Made by a program: the position numbers and the translations under genes. 64,000 nucleotides of DNA from Chryseobacterium shigense (GTDB lineage Bacteria; Bacteroidota; Bacteroidia; Flavobacteriales; Weeksellaceae): assembly GCF_900156575.1 (NCBI RefSeq), contig NZ_FTNY01000002.1:558001-622000 (forward strand). Direction: 5' to 3'. Each line of letters starts with the position of its first letter. The stretch's first letter is position 1. Below, piece after piece: positions 36,916 through 45,212 of this stretch. The notes beneath the pieces were generated by a model. That model was not told the DNA's origin, did no database searches, and saw nothing but the letters and a program-made list of their open reading frames with translations.

Positions 36916-37947
36916 ATGCAACCAAAACTAAAATTCCTCGACCGCTTTCTTACCTTATGGATATTTTTAGCAATGCTTTTGGGCGTTGGGTTAGGATATT
37001 TCTTTCCTGATATTTCTACTGTCACAAATTCTTTGTCTGTCGGAACAACTAATATTCCTTTAGCAATAGGATTGATTTTAATGATGTACCCTCCCTTGGC
37101 AAAAGTGGATTATACTCTTTTACCAATGGCTTTTAAAGACAAGAAAGTAATGTCGGTATCATTACTACTCAATTGGATTATCAGCCCTATTTTAATGTTT
37201 GTTTTAGCTATCATTTTCCTACGAGACGAGCCGGACTATATGATTGGTCTGATTTTGATTGGTCTAGCAAGGTGTATTGCGATGGTAATTGTATGGAATG
37301 ATTTAGCAAAAGGTAATAGAGAATATGCAGCACTGCTAATAGCATTAAACAGTATTTTCCAATTGGTGTTCTATAGTTTTTATGTCTGGCTTTTCATTAA
37401 TGTACTACCACAAAAACTAGGCTTAGGTAATTTCAATGTTGCTGTACCAATGAAAGACGTTGCCGAGAGTGTATTCATTTATTTAGGGATCCCATTTATT
37501 GCAGGATTTTTGAGCCGCTATTTCTTGATTAAATTAAAAGGAAAAGAGTGGTTCAATAGAAAATTCATTGCGGCTATTTCACCTATTACTTTGTATGCTT
37601 TGCTGTTTACTATAGTATTGATGTTCAGTTTAAAGGGAGACAAAATTTTAGAGCTACCAATGGACGTTGTTAAAGTTGCTATCCCATTAATAATTTACTT
37701 TGTTCTTACATTCTTCATCAGCTTTTTCATTAGCAAGGCATTGAAAGTCCCTTATGACAAAAATGCTTCTATTGCTTTTACGGCAACAGGAAACAATTTT
37801 GAATTAGCGATTGCCGTAGCGATTGCGGTTTTCGGAATCCATTCCTCACAAGCATTTGTTGGGGTCATCGGCCCTCTTGTGGAAGTACCTGTTTTAATTT
37901 TATTGGTTAGGGTTAGTTTATGGTTAAAAAGAAAATACTATTCTTAA
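36916..37947 (+). CDS. acr3: Acr3-type arsenite efflux transporter
   Basis: The 343-residue inner-membrane protein has about ten transmembrane helices. The Acr3 signature [19 protein letters not shown] contains the essential Cys120 in TM4, and [20 protein letters not shown] lies near the end. It exports As(III), and perhaps Sb(III), in exchange for protons. It closes the six-gene ars operon, 3 bp behind gcvH. No arsenate reductase gene (arsC) is visible in the window, so As(V) reduction would need a host enzyme. Confidence 0.93.
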   Translation: MQPKLKFLDRFLTLWIFLAMLLGVGLGYFFPDISTVTNSLSVGTTNIPLAIGLILMMYPPLAKVDYTLLPMAFKDKKVMSVSLLLNWIISPILMFVLAIIFLRDEPDYMIGLILIGLARCIAMVIVWNDLAKGNREYAALLIALNSIFQLVFYSFYVWLFINVLPQKLGLGNFNVAVPMKDVAESVFIYLGIPFIAGFLSRYFLIKLKGKEWFNRKFIAAISPITLYALLFTIVLMFSLKGDKILELPMDVVKVAIPLIIYFVLTFFISFFISKALKVPYDKNASIAFTATGNNFELAIAVAIAVFGIHSSQAFVGVIGPLVEVPVLILLVRVSLWLKRKYYS

Positions 37948-37965
37948 AAAAAATATTAGCTGAAA

Positions 37966-38097
37966 CTCTAAAAAACAAGTTCCGCAGTTTTTTCCCCTTT
38001 TTGCAAAAAAGGCAAGATCGTCTTTGGATATCAAACTTGAAAAGTTTGTATATACAAAGACACATCTTGCTATAAGAACGCACGAGTTTTTTAGAGA
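37966..38097. repeat. 132-bp folded element with terminal and internal inverted repeats
   Basis: Outer arms CTCTAAAAAAC (37966-37976) and GTTTTTTAGAG (38087-38097) enclose a second, longer hairpin. In it GCAAGAT, GTCTTTG and AAACTT (38013-38039) pair with AAGTTT, CAAAGAC and ATCTTGC (38043-38071). It starts 19 bp behind acr3. It may end the ars transcript, be a small structured RNA, or be a MITE-like insertion. Between it and 38421 no gene is seen. Confidence 0.6.
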
Positions 38098-38421
38098 AAC
38101 AAAAAAACAATATAAATATTTGATTATAAATATTTTAAAAGACATTATTATGCAATCAAAAAAAATAATAAAATGAAGATATCTTATTACACACTTTTTT
38201 GTTCAGGTTTGGAGTGAAACTGTAAACTTTCTACTCAGGTCTTAACAAAACCTGTAAATTACTTTTACAGGATTGCGGTTTATATTTATGATTTTATTGC
38301 AGATAAAATGCTAGGTTATAAGATTTTTTTGGCTGCAAATATTTTATGCAGGTTAAGGTAACAATGCCATATTAGAAGTTTTTAGTTGTGTACTAGTTAA
38401 ACTCCGCTACAATACACTGTC

Positions 38422-38451
38422 AATTTGACACTTTTCAAATTGGTACATTGC
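38422..38451 (+). promoter_or_regulatory. Promoter/operator candidate of the TPR/PIN module
   Basis: TTTG (38425-38428) is followed after 16 bases by TACATTGC, close to the Bacteroidota promoter but one T short. An inverted repeat CAATTTG-N8-CAAATTG (38422-38443) overlaps the -33 box and could bind a repressor. The first start codon follows 36 bp later. Confidence 0.4.
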
Positions 38452-38486
38452 TTGTGATAATCTACTAATATTTAAACATTTAAACT

Positions 38487-38882
38487 ATGCCATTAATTAC
38501 TACAGCAGCCATTGCTGCATTATACCCATTTTTAATTGAATTAGCTAAGAAAAGTGCTGAGAAAGTTGTTGATACATCAAGTGAAAAACTAACCGAAGGA
38601 AGCATTGATTGGTTAAAGTCTTTATTTTTCATAAATAATGAACCAAAAAATGCGCTTAAAGAATTAATTGATGCTCCTGAAGACAAAGAAAGACAAAATG
38701 TCATTAAAGCAATAATTGAGAATTCTATTGAAGATAATCCTGAAAATGACAAATTTCTAAAGGAAATTCTTAACAGAGTTCCAAAAACAGAAACTTCGAT
38801 ACACAAAAGTAAAAACGTAAATACAGGTAACGTAAATACTCAAGGTGGTAATTTTAGGATAGGCGACGATTATGGAGTATAA
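38487..38882 (+). CDS. Small helical partner protein with a C-terminal NVNTGNVNT-type repeat tail
   Basis: The 131-residue protein starts with a hydrophobic helix (about residues 4-20, TTAAIAALYPFLIELAKK). A helical domain follows with APEDKERQNVIKAIIENS and NPENDKFLKEIL, reminiscent of small effector-associated domains. The tail NVNTGNVNTQGGNFRIGD (about 112-129) is of the short beta-repeat type found in predicted conflict-system proteins. The stop lies 11 bp inside the start of the 1137-residue gene, so the two are translationally coupled. The next protein opens with the same KNVNTGN sequence. The likely role is a membrane-near sensor or adaptor; this is inference. Confidence 0.75.
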   Translation: MPLITTAAIAALYPFLIELAKKSAEKVVDTSSEKLTEGSIDWLKSLFFINNEPKNALKELIDAPEDKERQNVIKAIIENSIEDNPENDKFLKEILNRVPKTETSIHKSKNVNTGNVNTQGGNFRIGDDYGV

Positions 38883-41800
38883 AAATGTAAACACTGGAAA
38901 TATCGATGCTGAAAGCGTTGAGATTGGTGATAAGATTTATAATAACATTACTCAATTTATAGATGGATTAGGTCTTTTACTTACAGAGTATAAGCAACAG
39001 CTTGATGAAATCAACCACCTGATTCTGGCTTTCAAACCCAAAACAGCTCTTGTTTTACTTCAAGCTCTTGAAAAAAGAATAAATGACAGCCAGACTACAG
39101 TAGATAATAAAACAAAAAGCAAGTTATTATTCTTAAAAGCTCTTTGTAAAAGAGAATTGTCTGAGTTTACAAGTCAAGAATCTGCAAAAGATTTCATTCA
39201 CGCTTATAATCTCAATAAAGAGGATGAAGTTTTAAAAACCAAAGCCTGCATAGAATATCTTCATATTCCAGATTCTCAAAAAGCTGTAATATTAGCAGAC
39301 GAATTATTAAGTATTGATGAGTATAATCTTACAGCTTGGATAGTAAAGACAATAACGTCCAGTAATATCAAACAATTTTTAAAAACTGTTCCTAATGTAA
39401 TAATCAACGATTACGGTTTTCGTCACAGTATAATTTATCACATTATAAGAGTCGAGAAACTTAATTATCTAGAAGATTTGAGACAATATAATCTTAAGCT
39501 AACTTTTGATTTCGAGAGGTACAAAGAAATTAATTTTCAGAACAAGGACTCATTTTTAATTGCTATAGATCTTTTTGTAAATAGAACTTTCAATGACCAT
39601 CCTATTCGATACATCAACGGAAAACATTTTTCTATTGAACGTTTTCCAGAATTGAATAGTGGTTTGAGCCTCATCGAGAAATATGTAGTTGGTCTAGAAA
39701 ACTCAGAAATCGCAGATTCCACCAAAAATCAAAAATTTTATCTCCATTTTTTAAAATACTTAATATCCAATAGCCCTGAAGATATACAGATATTAGAAAG
39801 TTTATACAATGAAATAGAAAAACCTAAATGGTTTTTCACTAATGCAATATGCCAGATTTATAATCACCAAGAGCATTACCAAAAGGCATTGGATTGTTTA
39901 AATCTATATGAAAAATCAGGAGAAGAACTACATTCTGAATTTTACCTTTTCAAATCAATCGTTCTTTATCTTCTTGGTAAGAATGATGATATTGATGAAT
40001 TGTATAAAAATTATTTGGAATCGACAGATATTCTTGATGAACGACATTTGTTCAACATTATCAGTGCATTTTTCAATGTTCAAAGGCAAATCGGAAATAA
40101 GCACAAATATGTTGAATATCTAGATTTAGCCCTGCAAAAAAACTTTTATCCAAACGAGATTAAGACTTTATTAAAAACAATTGTAGATTTAAGATATATT
40201 GAGAAATATGATGAAAAAGAAGTTTATAATTCCCTGAATAGCATAAAAGATAGTGTGGAGTTAAATATTAACTGTAAAAATCTTATTGCTGAGGATTTAG
40301 ATTTTATAGGGAAAACCAACGAAGCAATACAATATCTGGATTCATATTTAGACAAATCAAAAGTTTCTGGCACCCTACGACTTTACATATTATTACTTGA
40401 TAAACAACTCTCTGATAAAAATGATTCAGAACAGTTTCGTTACAAAGAATTACTAACTCTTTTAGAGTTTTGGAGGTTAAACAGCAGTTTTGTAGATGAA
40501 CACCTTTGTAAAATCGAGTATAATCTTTATCTAACAATTAATGACTTTCCAAAGCTAAAAACAATCAGTGAATTTCTATATATTAAATTTCCAAGTAACG
40601 AACGATATTTGTATTCTTATTTAGTTTCGCTTGAGAGATCTAGTGATTTTGATAAAATCAAAGATATTTCTGAAAGTATGTCTGAGATCTTTAATGATGA
40701 AGAAGTAGGAGTTTTTATTTCTGGAATCTTGGGAAGAAATGACATTAATCCAAAAAAAGGATTCGATATACTTTACAACCTGGCAAAAAATCCTAGTAAT
40801 ACAATGGCCAGAAAAAACTATATGGTGGGATCTACTCTATATGATTCATTTTTTGAAAGATATGACGAGATTTGTTTTGGATACTATGTGTTGTATACAA
40901 TTGGTGATCAAAAATTTCGCGAACAGATTTCTCCAGGTAATGAACTTCATAAGAATTTAATTGGGAAAAAAATTGGAGATCAAGTGTCTATACCTTCCCC
41001 AATGACCAATAGAATTAATTCTGTAGTGATTATTGAGATATTCAATGATGCTGTAAACTTATTCCGAGAAATCAATGAAGAGGCACATAATCCGCTAAAT
41101 AATCTGGGATTTGAATCTTTTCAGACACCTACAAATCCTAAGGATTTTGAGAAAATGCTTATTGAGCAATTTGGCATTAGTGGTTCCCAAGAAAATGAAC
41201 GAATTAGAGAATCACTAAACAATTATTACAGCTGGAAAATTGGATATACGGAAGTTGTAAGAGCTGTATTCAAAGATAATTTTATAGATGCCTATCTACA
41301 TCTAACAACTGACTCTGGTAGTAAGTTCACTACACTTCCCAATAGATTAGTCAGGTCAATCACAGATAGTCCTGACATTCTATTCGCATTGGATTTTAGT
41401 TCTTTGATGCTTTTTTATTTCTTGGAAAAAGAACTTGATTTCAAATTCATTCATAAGTTTAAAATATCTTATTACATAAAGGAACATATTGAAAATAAAA
41501 TTTTAGAATTAAAAGGTTCTCACAAAACGTTTATGTTTGTTCAGATAACTATGGATGGTGTCAGACCAAGCCCAGTTCCTGAAGATTACAATGAAAAAAG
41601 AACTACCTTTTTTCAATCGATTTTAGATTGGGTAAATGAAAACTGTGAAATCGATTATGTTGAAGAAAAGCTAAATGTTCTTCCTAAATTAAAACAAAAT
41701 GAATCTAATTTCACAGGTAATTTTTCAAATTTAATGGTAGACAATATGTATTTTTCATCTAATGATAAGTACAGATTGATAAGCAGTGACAGTTCTTTAA

Positions 41801-42285
41801 TAAGAATAAAATCTGAACAAAACCTATATTATAATTATATAAATCCAGAAAAATATTTGCTCAGTTATTATCCCGAAAAATGTAACAGTGAGTTTTACAG
41901 ATTTCTTCTGAAGTCAAAATATTTGGGAATAGGAATAGGACTTGACACCTTAAAAAACGAATTCTATGACTTTATAGCAGGTAGAGAGAACTACTACCCT
42001 TTAGTATTAGAGAATCTACAGTTTACAATACACGGTGATGAATCAGTCATTAATACTTGTATTAAATTTCTAAAGCATCTATATTTAATCAATTCATTAT
42101 CTATGAATGATAAAAACAGATATGCTTCTGAGATATTTAGAAATACATTCTACGGTATTCCATCAAATTTAATTCTTAAATATAAGTCCCAGCTCGCAAC
42201 CGAGTTTAAGTTGTTAGGAACCAGTTATGATGAAATATTAAAAGAATTTGATTTAGCGGTCAAATTATATTACAATAAATCTTAG
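38872..42285 (+). CDS. TPR / GreA-B C-terminal-like / PIN-like nuclease protein, predicted conflict-system effector
   Basis: The 1137-residue protein starts KNVNTGNIDAESVEIGD, sharing a repeat motif with its partner. Helical TPR-like repeats follow from about residue 45 to 650. Residues about 687-735 (PGNELHKNLIGKKIGDQVSI) resemble the GreA/GreB C-terminal domain, which in transcription factors contacts RNA polymerase. Residues about 830-990 look like a PIN nuclease: LFALDFSSLM with Asp841, acidic residues Glu871/Glu874 in IKEHIEN, and LISSDSSL with Asp973. PIN domains cut RNA. No signal peptide or membrane segment was seen. The architecture fits predicted TPR/Gre/PIN conflict systems, but activity and target are unknown. 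Confidence 0.82.
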   Translation: MEYKNVNTGNIDAESVEIGDKIYNNITQFIDGLGLLLTEYKQQLDEINHLILAFKPKTALVLLQALEKRINDSQTTVDNKTKSKLLFLKALCKRELSEFTSQESAKDFIHAYNLNKEDEVLKTKACIEYLHIPDSQKAVILADELLSIDEYNLTAWIVKTITSSNIKQFLKTVPNVIINDYGFRHSIIYHIIRVEKLNYLEDLRQYNLKLTFDFERYKEINFQNKDSFLIAIDLFVNRTFNDHPIRYINGKHFSIERFPELNSGLSLIEKYVVGLENSEIADSTKNQKFYLHFLKYLISNSPEDIQILESLYNEIEKPKWFFTNAICQIYNHQEHYQKALDCLNLYEKSGEELHSEFYLFKSIVLYLLGKNDDIDELYKNYLESTDILDERHLFNIISAFFNVQRQIGNKHKYVEYLDLALQKNFYPNEIKTLLKTIVDLRYIEKYDEKEVYNSLNSIKDSVELNINCKNLIAEDLDFIGKTNEAIQYLDSYLDKSKVSGTLRLYILLLDKQLSDKNDSEQFRYKELLTLLEFWRLNSSFVDEHLCKIEYNLYLTINDFPKLKTISEFLYIKFPSNERYLYSYLVSLERSSDFDKIKDISESMSEIFNDEEVGVFISGILGRNDINPKKGFDILYNLAKNPSNTMARKNYMVGSTLYDSFFERYDEICFGYYVLYTIGDQKFREQISPGNELHKNLIGKKIGDQVSIPSPMTNRINSVVIIEIFNDAVNLFREINEEAHNPLNNLGFESFQTPTNPKDFEKMLIEQFGISGSQENERIRESLNNYYSWKIGYTEVVRAVFKDNFIDAYLHLTTDSGSKFTTLPNRLVRSITDSPDILFALDFSSLMLFYFLEKELDFKFIHKFKISYYIKEHIENKILELKGSHKTFMFVQITMDGVRPSPVPEDYNEKRTTFFQSILDWVNENCEIDYVEEKLNVLPKLKQNESNFTGNFSNLMVDNMYFSSNDKYRLISSDSSLIRIKSEQNLYYNYINPEKYLLSYYPEKCNSEFYRFLLKSKYLGIGIGLDTLKNEFYDFIAGRENYYPLVLENLQFTIHGDESVINTCIKFLKHLYLINSLSMNDKNRYASEIFRNTFYGIPSNLILKYKSQLATEFKLLGTSYDEILKEFDLAVKLYYNKS

Positions 42286-42304
42286 AAATTCTTTCAAAAA
42301 GATT

Positions 42305-42417
42305 GCAACCTTTTTTCGAAAGCATCTAAAGTCTTTGCACGGAAATGTTTTTGAAATAGGGTTGCTCCAGACGTCTCAAAAATGCGTTTCCGACCACAAG
42401 GAGCAATTGCATTTTTG
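42305..42417 (+). repeat. Double-hairpin cassette-like repeat, copy A
   Basis: It lies 20 bp behind the TPR/PIN gene. Hairpin 1 pairs GCAACC with GGTTGC and TTCGAAAGCAT with ATGTTTTTGAA, using two G-T wobbles. Hairpin 2 pairs CAAAAATGC with GCATTTTTG. Related copies are at 44338 and 45072, each behind a plus-strand gene. Confidence 0.85.
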
Positions 42418-42430
42418 ACAACTTTTTACA

Positions 42431-42470
42431 AAAAAAAGAGCCAATTGGAATTTATCCCAATTGGCTTTAT
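42431..42470. terminator. Bidirectional terminator between converging genes
   Basis: The stem GCCAATTGG/CCAATTGGC (42440-42448 and 42457-42465) has an A-run on its left and TTTATTAT on its right, so it has a T-tract in both directions. It separates the plus-strand TPR/PIN gene from the minus-strand gene ending at 42480. Confidence 0.8.
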
Positions 42471-42479
42471 TATAACTAA

Positions 42480-42902
42480 TTACATTTTAGTCTGCAATAA
42501 TCGTTGAAGATTTTTAGATTTTCTGAAATTAATCAACTTTTTAAACTTTGGAGTTTTTGAAAATTTTTGAAGTGCCGCAATAGTATCTATGTCTTTGTCG
42601 GAAATACTTGAGATTTTAATGCAGACAGTTCCTATATCTCCAAAACAATTTCCTAAACCAAAAAGAAGAGAATAGTAAGTTTCTTTGGAAATAGGACGTT
42701 TAAAATGTGGTAAGTTAGTTATACCTTCCTCATCTTCATTCATAAATCGTAAGTCCTCATTAAACATCTCTTGCGAAAAGAATAGACCATAATCTATCCC
42801 ATTGTAAGTTTCATACTTTAGATTATATTGTTCTTTGAGAAGATTATTCACCTCTATCGCTTTTTCTGGTTTTTTCAAATATATTATCGAGTAAGTTCCC
42901 AT
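42480..42902 (-). CDS. Hypothetical cytoplasmic protein
   Basis: The frame runs to 42944, but I use ATG 42902 (MGTYSIIYLKKP), because the upstream extension would include the 17-bp dispersed repeat. The resulting 140-residue protein is soluble, with no signal peptide. A central segment, EDEEGITNLPHFKRPISKETYYSLLFG, is followed by a basic C-terminus. No family was recognised. It lies behind the DUF6876-type gene on the same strand and in front of a bidirectional terminator. Confidence 0.6.
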   Translation of the reverse strand: MGTYSIIYLKKPEKAIEVNNLLKEQYNLKYETYNGIDYGLFFSQEMFNEDLRFMNEDEEGITNLPHFKRPISKETYYSLLFGLGNCFGDIGTVCIKISSISDKDIDTIAALQKFSKTPKFKKLINFRKSKNLQRLLQTKM

Positions 42903-42935
42903 TTTAAATATTTTTAAATTAAAAGAATACGATTG

Positions 42936-42952
42936 CCTATACATCGTGAGGT
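42936..42952 (-). repeat. 17-bp repeat CCTATACATCGTGAGGT, copy 2
   Basis: It is identical to 24478-24494 and sits 34-50 bp upstream of ATG 42902, the same distance as copy 1 from its gene. Confidence 0.6.
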
Positions 42953-42961
42953 TCTTTGTGA

Positions 42962-43321
42962 TTAATGTTCACTTGGTAGGAGTAAAACATTATCTTCTTT
43001 CCAGATTGTAAACTCATTAAAGAAGAAATCAGAAAACTCAATATCTTGTGTAGCCAAAACATTATCATTTCCGTTAGTCGCAGAAAGGTTGAATCTATTC
43101 TCTTCAATTCTTTCGATTTTCCAGACTTGGAATTCTTCTTTTTGAAATTTTTCTGAAAATTGGTAGGATGCGATGCAGTCAAGAAACCAGAAGCAAGATT
43201 CTTCTTGTGCTATAGTAAAGACACCATCTGTTAATAACAATCCTTTTAGATAGGAGTAATAAGATTCTGTTCCCATAAAATTGTCATAAAAATCATTGGC
43301 TGAAATGTTTGGATTTTTCAT
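42962..43321 (-). CDS. DUF6876-type protein
   Basis: The 119-residue soluble protein matches the DUF6876 layout as I know it. FMGTESYYSYLKGLLLTDGVFTIAQ comes first, then SCFWFLDCIASYQFSEKF, a Trp-centred strand (FQVWKIER) and the ending NVLLLPSEH. Members occur on plasmids and mobile elements of many bacteria; the function is not known. It is followed 60 bp later by the 140-residue gene. It is transcribed against the neighbouring secreted-protein gene at 43735, from a roughly 410-bp gap that also contains the 122-bp promoter repeat. Confidence 0.78.
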   Translation of the reverse strand: MKNPNISANDFYDNFMGTESYYSYLKGLLLTDGVFTIAQEESCFWFLDCIASYQFSEKFQKEEFQVWKIERIEENRFNLSATNGNDNVLATQDIEFSDFFFNEFTIWKEDNVLLLPSEH

Positions 43322-43480
43322 AATTGAAATTTTAAAAATGTTTGTATTTTGTTTTATTTTTCGGAAAAGTCACAGATTGCTGTGCTTTAATTTTTTCTGA
43401 CTATTGAGTTGTTTTTCATTGCTTTTTGACGATAGAAATCCAGTTTCAGCCAAAACCGGAATGGAAGAATGAAATGAAGG

Positions 43481-43602
43481 CTTAGAAATCTTTTTGTCCG
43501 AAGGATTTTAGGAGTGTCTGGAAAAATTATTGAAGCGAAGTGGAAAGAATTTTTTAGAAACCCAAAAAGATTTTTTGAGCAGAAACAGGATTTATACTTT
43601 TG
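43481..43602 (+). repeat. 122-bp promoter-carrying repeat, copy 1
   Basis: It is closely similar over its whole length to 50166-50287. Shared blocks include TCCGAAGGATTT, AGGAGTGTCTGGAAAAATTA and AGAAACCCAAAAAGATTTTT. It ends in a consensus promoter and lies in an otherwise empty gap (43322-43734). Confidence 0.85.
43574..43602 (+). promoter_or_regulatory. Consensus Bacteroidota promoter
   Basis: TTTG (43574-43577), exactly 17 bases, then TACTTTTG (43595-43602) fit TTTG-N17-TAnnTTTG perfectly. It faces the secreted-protein gene at 43735. Confidence 0.85.
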
Positions 43603-43734
43603 CAAACTGAAAACAACCTATGTAGTCAGAAAAAAAGCATAAGAATTAGAACCCTTTTTCGATTGTAAAACAAGAAATAAAAATCAATAATTGTATATTT
43701 GAATATCCAACAAACACATTATTAAAGAGGGTTT

Positions 43735-44274
43735 ATGAAAAAACTAATTACATTATCACTACTTTTAATCGGAATATCAGGATTTAGCCAAACGAACTGT
43801 GAAGCTCTAAAAAAAGAAAACGAAGCTTTGCAATCAACCAATAAAGTTTTGACTTCTGAAAACGATTATCTAAAAAAAGTGCTTGAAATCAATAAGCCAA
43901 TTCTTGAAACAGAAACAGAAAATTCTTCTTATAGAATCACAAAAGTTACAGGTAATAAAGCTGGGAAAAACATTGAAATAATTTTCCTTATTGAGTCCAA
44001 GGATGAGAATAAAAAAATGACAATCGAAGATATTAGTATTGTGGATATTGAAGGTAATGAACACAAAATTGACTTGTATAAATCCAGCAAACCATTTCCT
44101 GAATTGGCCAAAAATGTTCCTTTGAAACTAAATTTTTCATTTAAAGACATACAAGGCGAACCTTTATTTATCAAAATATTTAAATTTATAACTACCTCAC
44201 AGCCAGAGAGAAATACATTTGAGAAAACGAAATCAAACCTAGAATTTAAAGATTTAAAAGTTGTTTGGAACTGA
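43735..44274 (+). CDS. Secreted protein with short coiled coil, unknown
   Basis: The 179-residue protein has a signal peptide (residues 1-19, ending SGFSQ). A leucine-zipper-like coiled coil (about 22-50, CEALKKENEALQSTNKVL) follows, and then a beta-rich domain. The coiled coil suggests oligomerisation in the periplasm. No family was recognised. It lies behind a perfect promoter and in front of the cassette-like repeat B. It could be a stand-alone cassette gene. Confidence 0.75.
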   Translation: MKKLITLSLLLIGISGFSQTNCEALKKENEALQSTNKVLTSENDYLKKVLEINKPILETETENSSYRITKVTGNKAGKNIEIIFLIESKDENKKMTIEDISIVDIEGNEHKIDLYKSSKPFPELAKNVPLKLNFSFKDIQGEPLFIKIFKFITTSQPERNTFEKTKSNLEFKDLKVVWN

Positions 44275-44337
44275 TATGACTGAACAAGATTTTTTGATTC
44301 TACTTGATTTTAATAATTCAAAAAAATAAAATACTCC

Positions 44338-44450
44338 GCAACCTTTTTTCAAAAACATCCAAAGTTCACGCACGGAAATGTTTTTGAAATAGGGTTGCTC
44401 CTTATACTGCAAAAATACGTTTCCGACCCCAAGGAGGAATTGCATTTTTG
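44338..44450 (+). repeat. Double-hairpin cassette-like repeat, copy B
   Basis: It lies 63 bp behind the previous gene. Hairpin 1 is GCAACC/GGTTGC plus the perfect pair TTCAAAAACAT/ATGTTTTTGAA. Hairpin 2 is CAAAAAT/ATTTTTG with inner TTCC/GGAA. This is the best-paired of the three copies. Confidence 0.87.
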
Positions 44451-44504
44451 CATACTTTTTATACATTTTTTTCGTTAAGGATTAAATTTCTAAAAAAACA
44501 ATAA

Positions 44505-45062
44505 ATGAGAAAAATAACAATTTTATCATCTTTGATATTTTATACAATAATACAAGCACAAACATCTCCTCCACCTGTAATAAAAAATCCACTTACAACT
44601 TTTGGTGGTTTAAAAGTCAATTCAAGAAAAGGAACATTAATAGAGAAAAAAACAATTGATGTAGCCAAATTCAAAAATCTGAATATTCAGAAGATTATCA
44701 CAAAAGACCTTTCGGACAATACAACAGAAAACGTTTTAGGAATTATGTCAGAAACTGAAACCTATGATAATATTTCAAAAAGAACATTAACCATAGAAAA
44801 ACCAGAACTATCCAAGTTGATTCAAGCATTGCAAACAATTGAAGTCAAACAGTCAGAAACTAAGAATAATCAAGGAAGTAAATACAAGTTTGAAACCTTT
44901 AGTAATATTGAATTTGGAAGTGTGTATAAAGAAAACTCAAAGAATTGGATAAATTACATTCAATTACCAATGAATTTTGCAAATCAAAATTTCACAGAAT
45001 TTAATAATGTCGAATTAAACGAGCTTATCAAAGTTTTAAAAACGGTCGAACAAGAATTATAA
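44505..45062 (+). CDS. Secreted protein, unknown
   Basis: The 185-residue protein has a signal peptide (residues 1-18, ending IIQAQ) and a Pro-rich mature start (TSPPPVIKNP). A beta-rich body follows with repeated Lys/Thr/Glu stretches, and the end is a helix (NELIKVLKTVEQEL). The protein is probably periplasmic or surface-bound. No family was recognised. It lies between repeats B and C, so this single gene is framed by two copies of the same element, as in a gene cassette. Confidence 0.75.
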   Translation: MRKITILSSLIFYTIIQAQTSPPPVIKNPLTTFGGLKVNSRKGTLIEKKTIDVAKFKNLNIQKIITKDLSDNTTENVLGIMSETETYDNISKRTLTIEKPELSKLIQALQTIEVKQSETKNNQGSKYKFETFSNIEFGSVYKENSKNWINYIQLPMNFANQNFTEFNNVELNELIKVLKTVEQEL

Positions 45063-45071
45063 AAAATTTTC

Positions 45072-45184
45072 ACAACCTTTTTTCAAAAATATCTAAAGCC
45101 AAAACAAGGCAATTTTTTTGAAATAGGGTTGCTCCTTATTTTGCAAAAATGCGTTTCTGACCGCAGGAAGGAATTGCATTTTTG
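45072..45184 (+). repeat. Double-hairpin cassette-like repeat, copy C
   Basis: It begins 10 bp behind the previous gene. It shares with A and B the blocks AACCTTTTTTC, GAAATAGGGTTGCTCC, CAAAAATGCGTTTC and AATTGCATTTTTG. Hairpin 2 (CAAAAATGC/GCATTTTTG) is complete; hairpin 1 is slightly degenerate. Confidence 0.83.
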
Positions 45185-45212
45185 CCGCCCGACTTTCATC
45201 GGACAGCAAAAT

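Noticed and set aside
37913..38145. Two small minus-strand reading frames between acr3 and the TPR/PIN module
   Set aside because: They cover the inverted repeats, have atypical composition (runs of Phe and Lys) and no start signals.
42305..45184. Classical integron attC sites
   Set aside because: The ends are GCAACC/GGTTGC rather than RYYYAAC/GTTRRRY, and no integron integrase is in the window. I keep the cassette-like description without the integron name.
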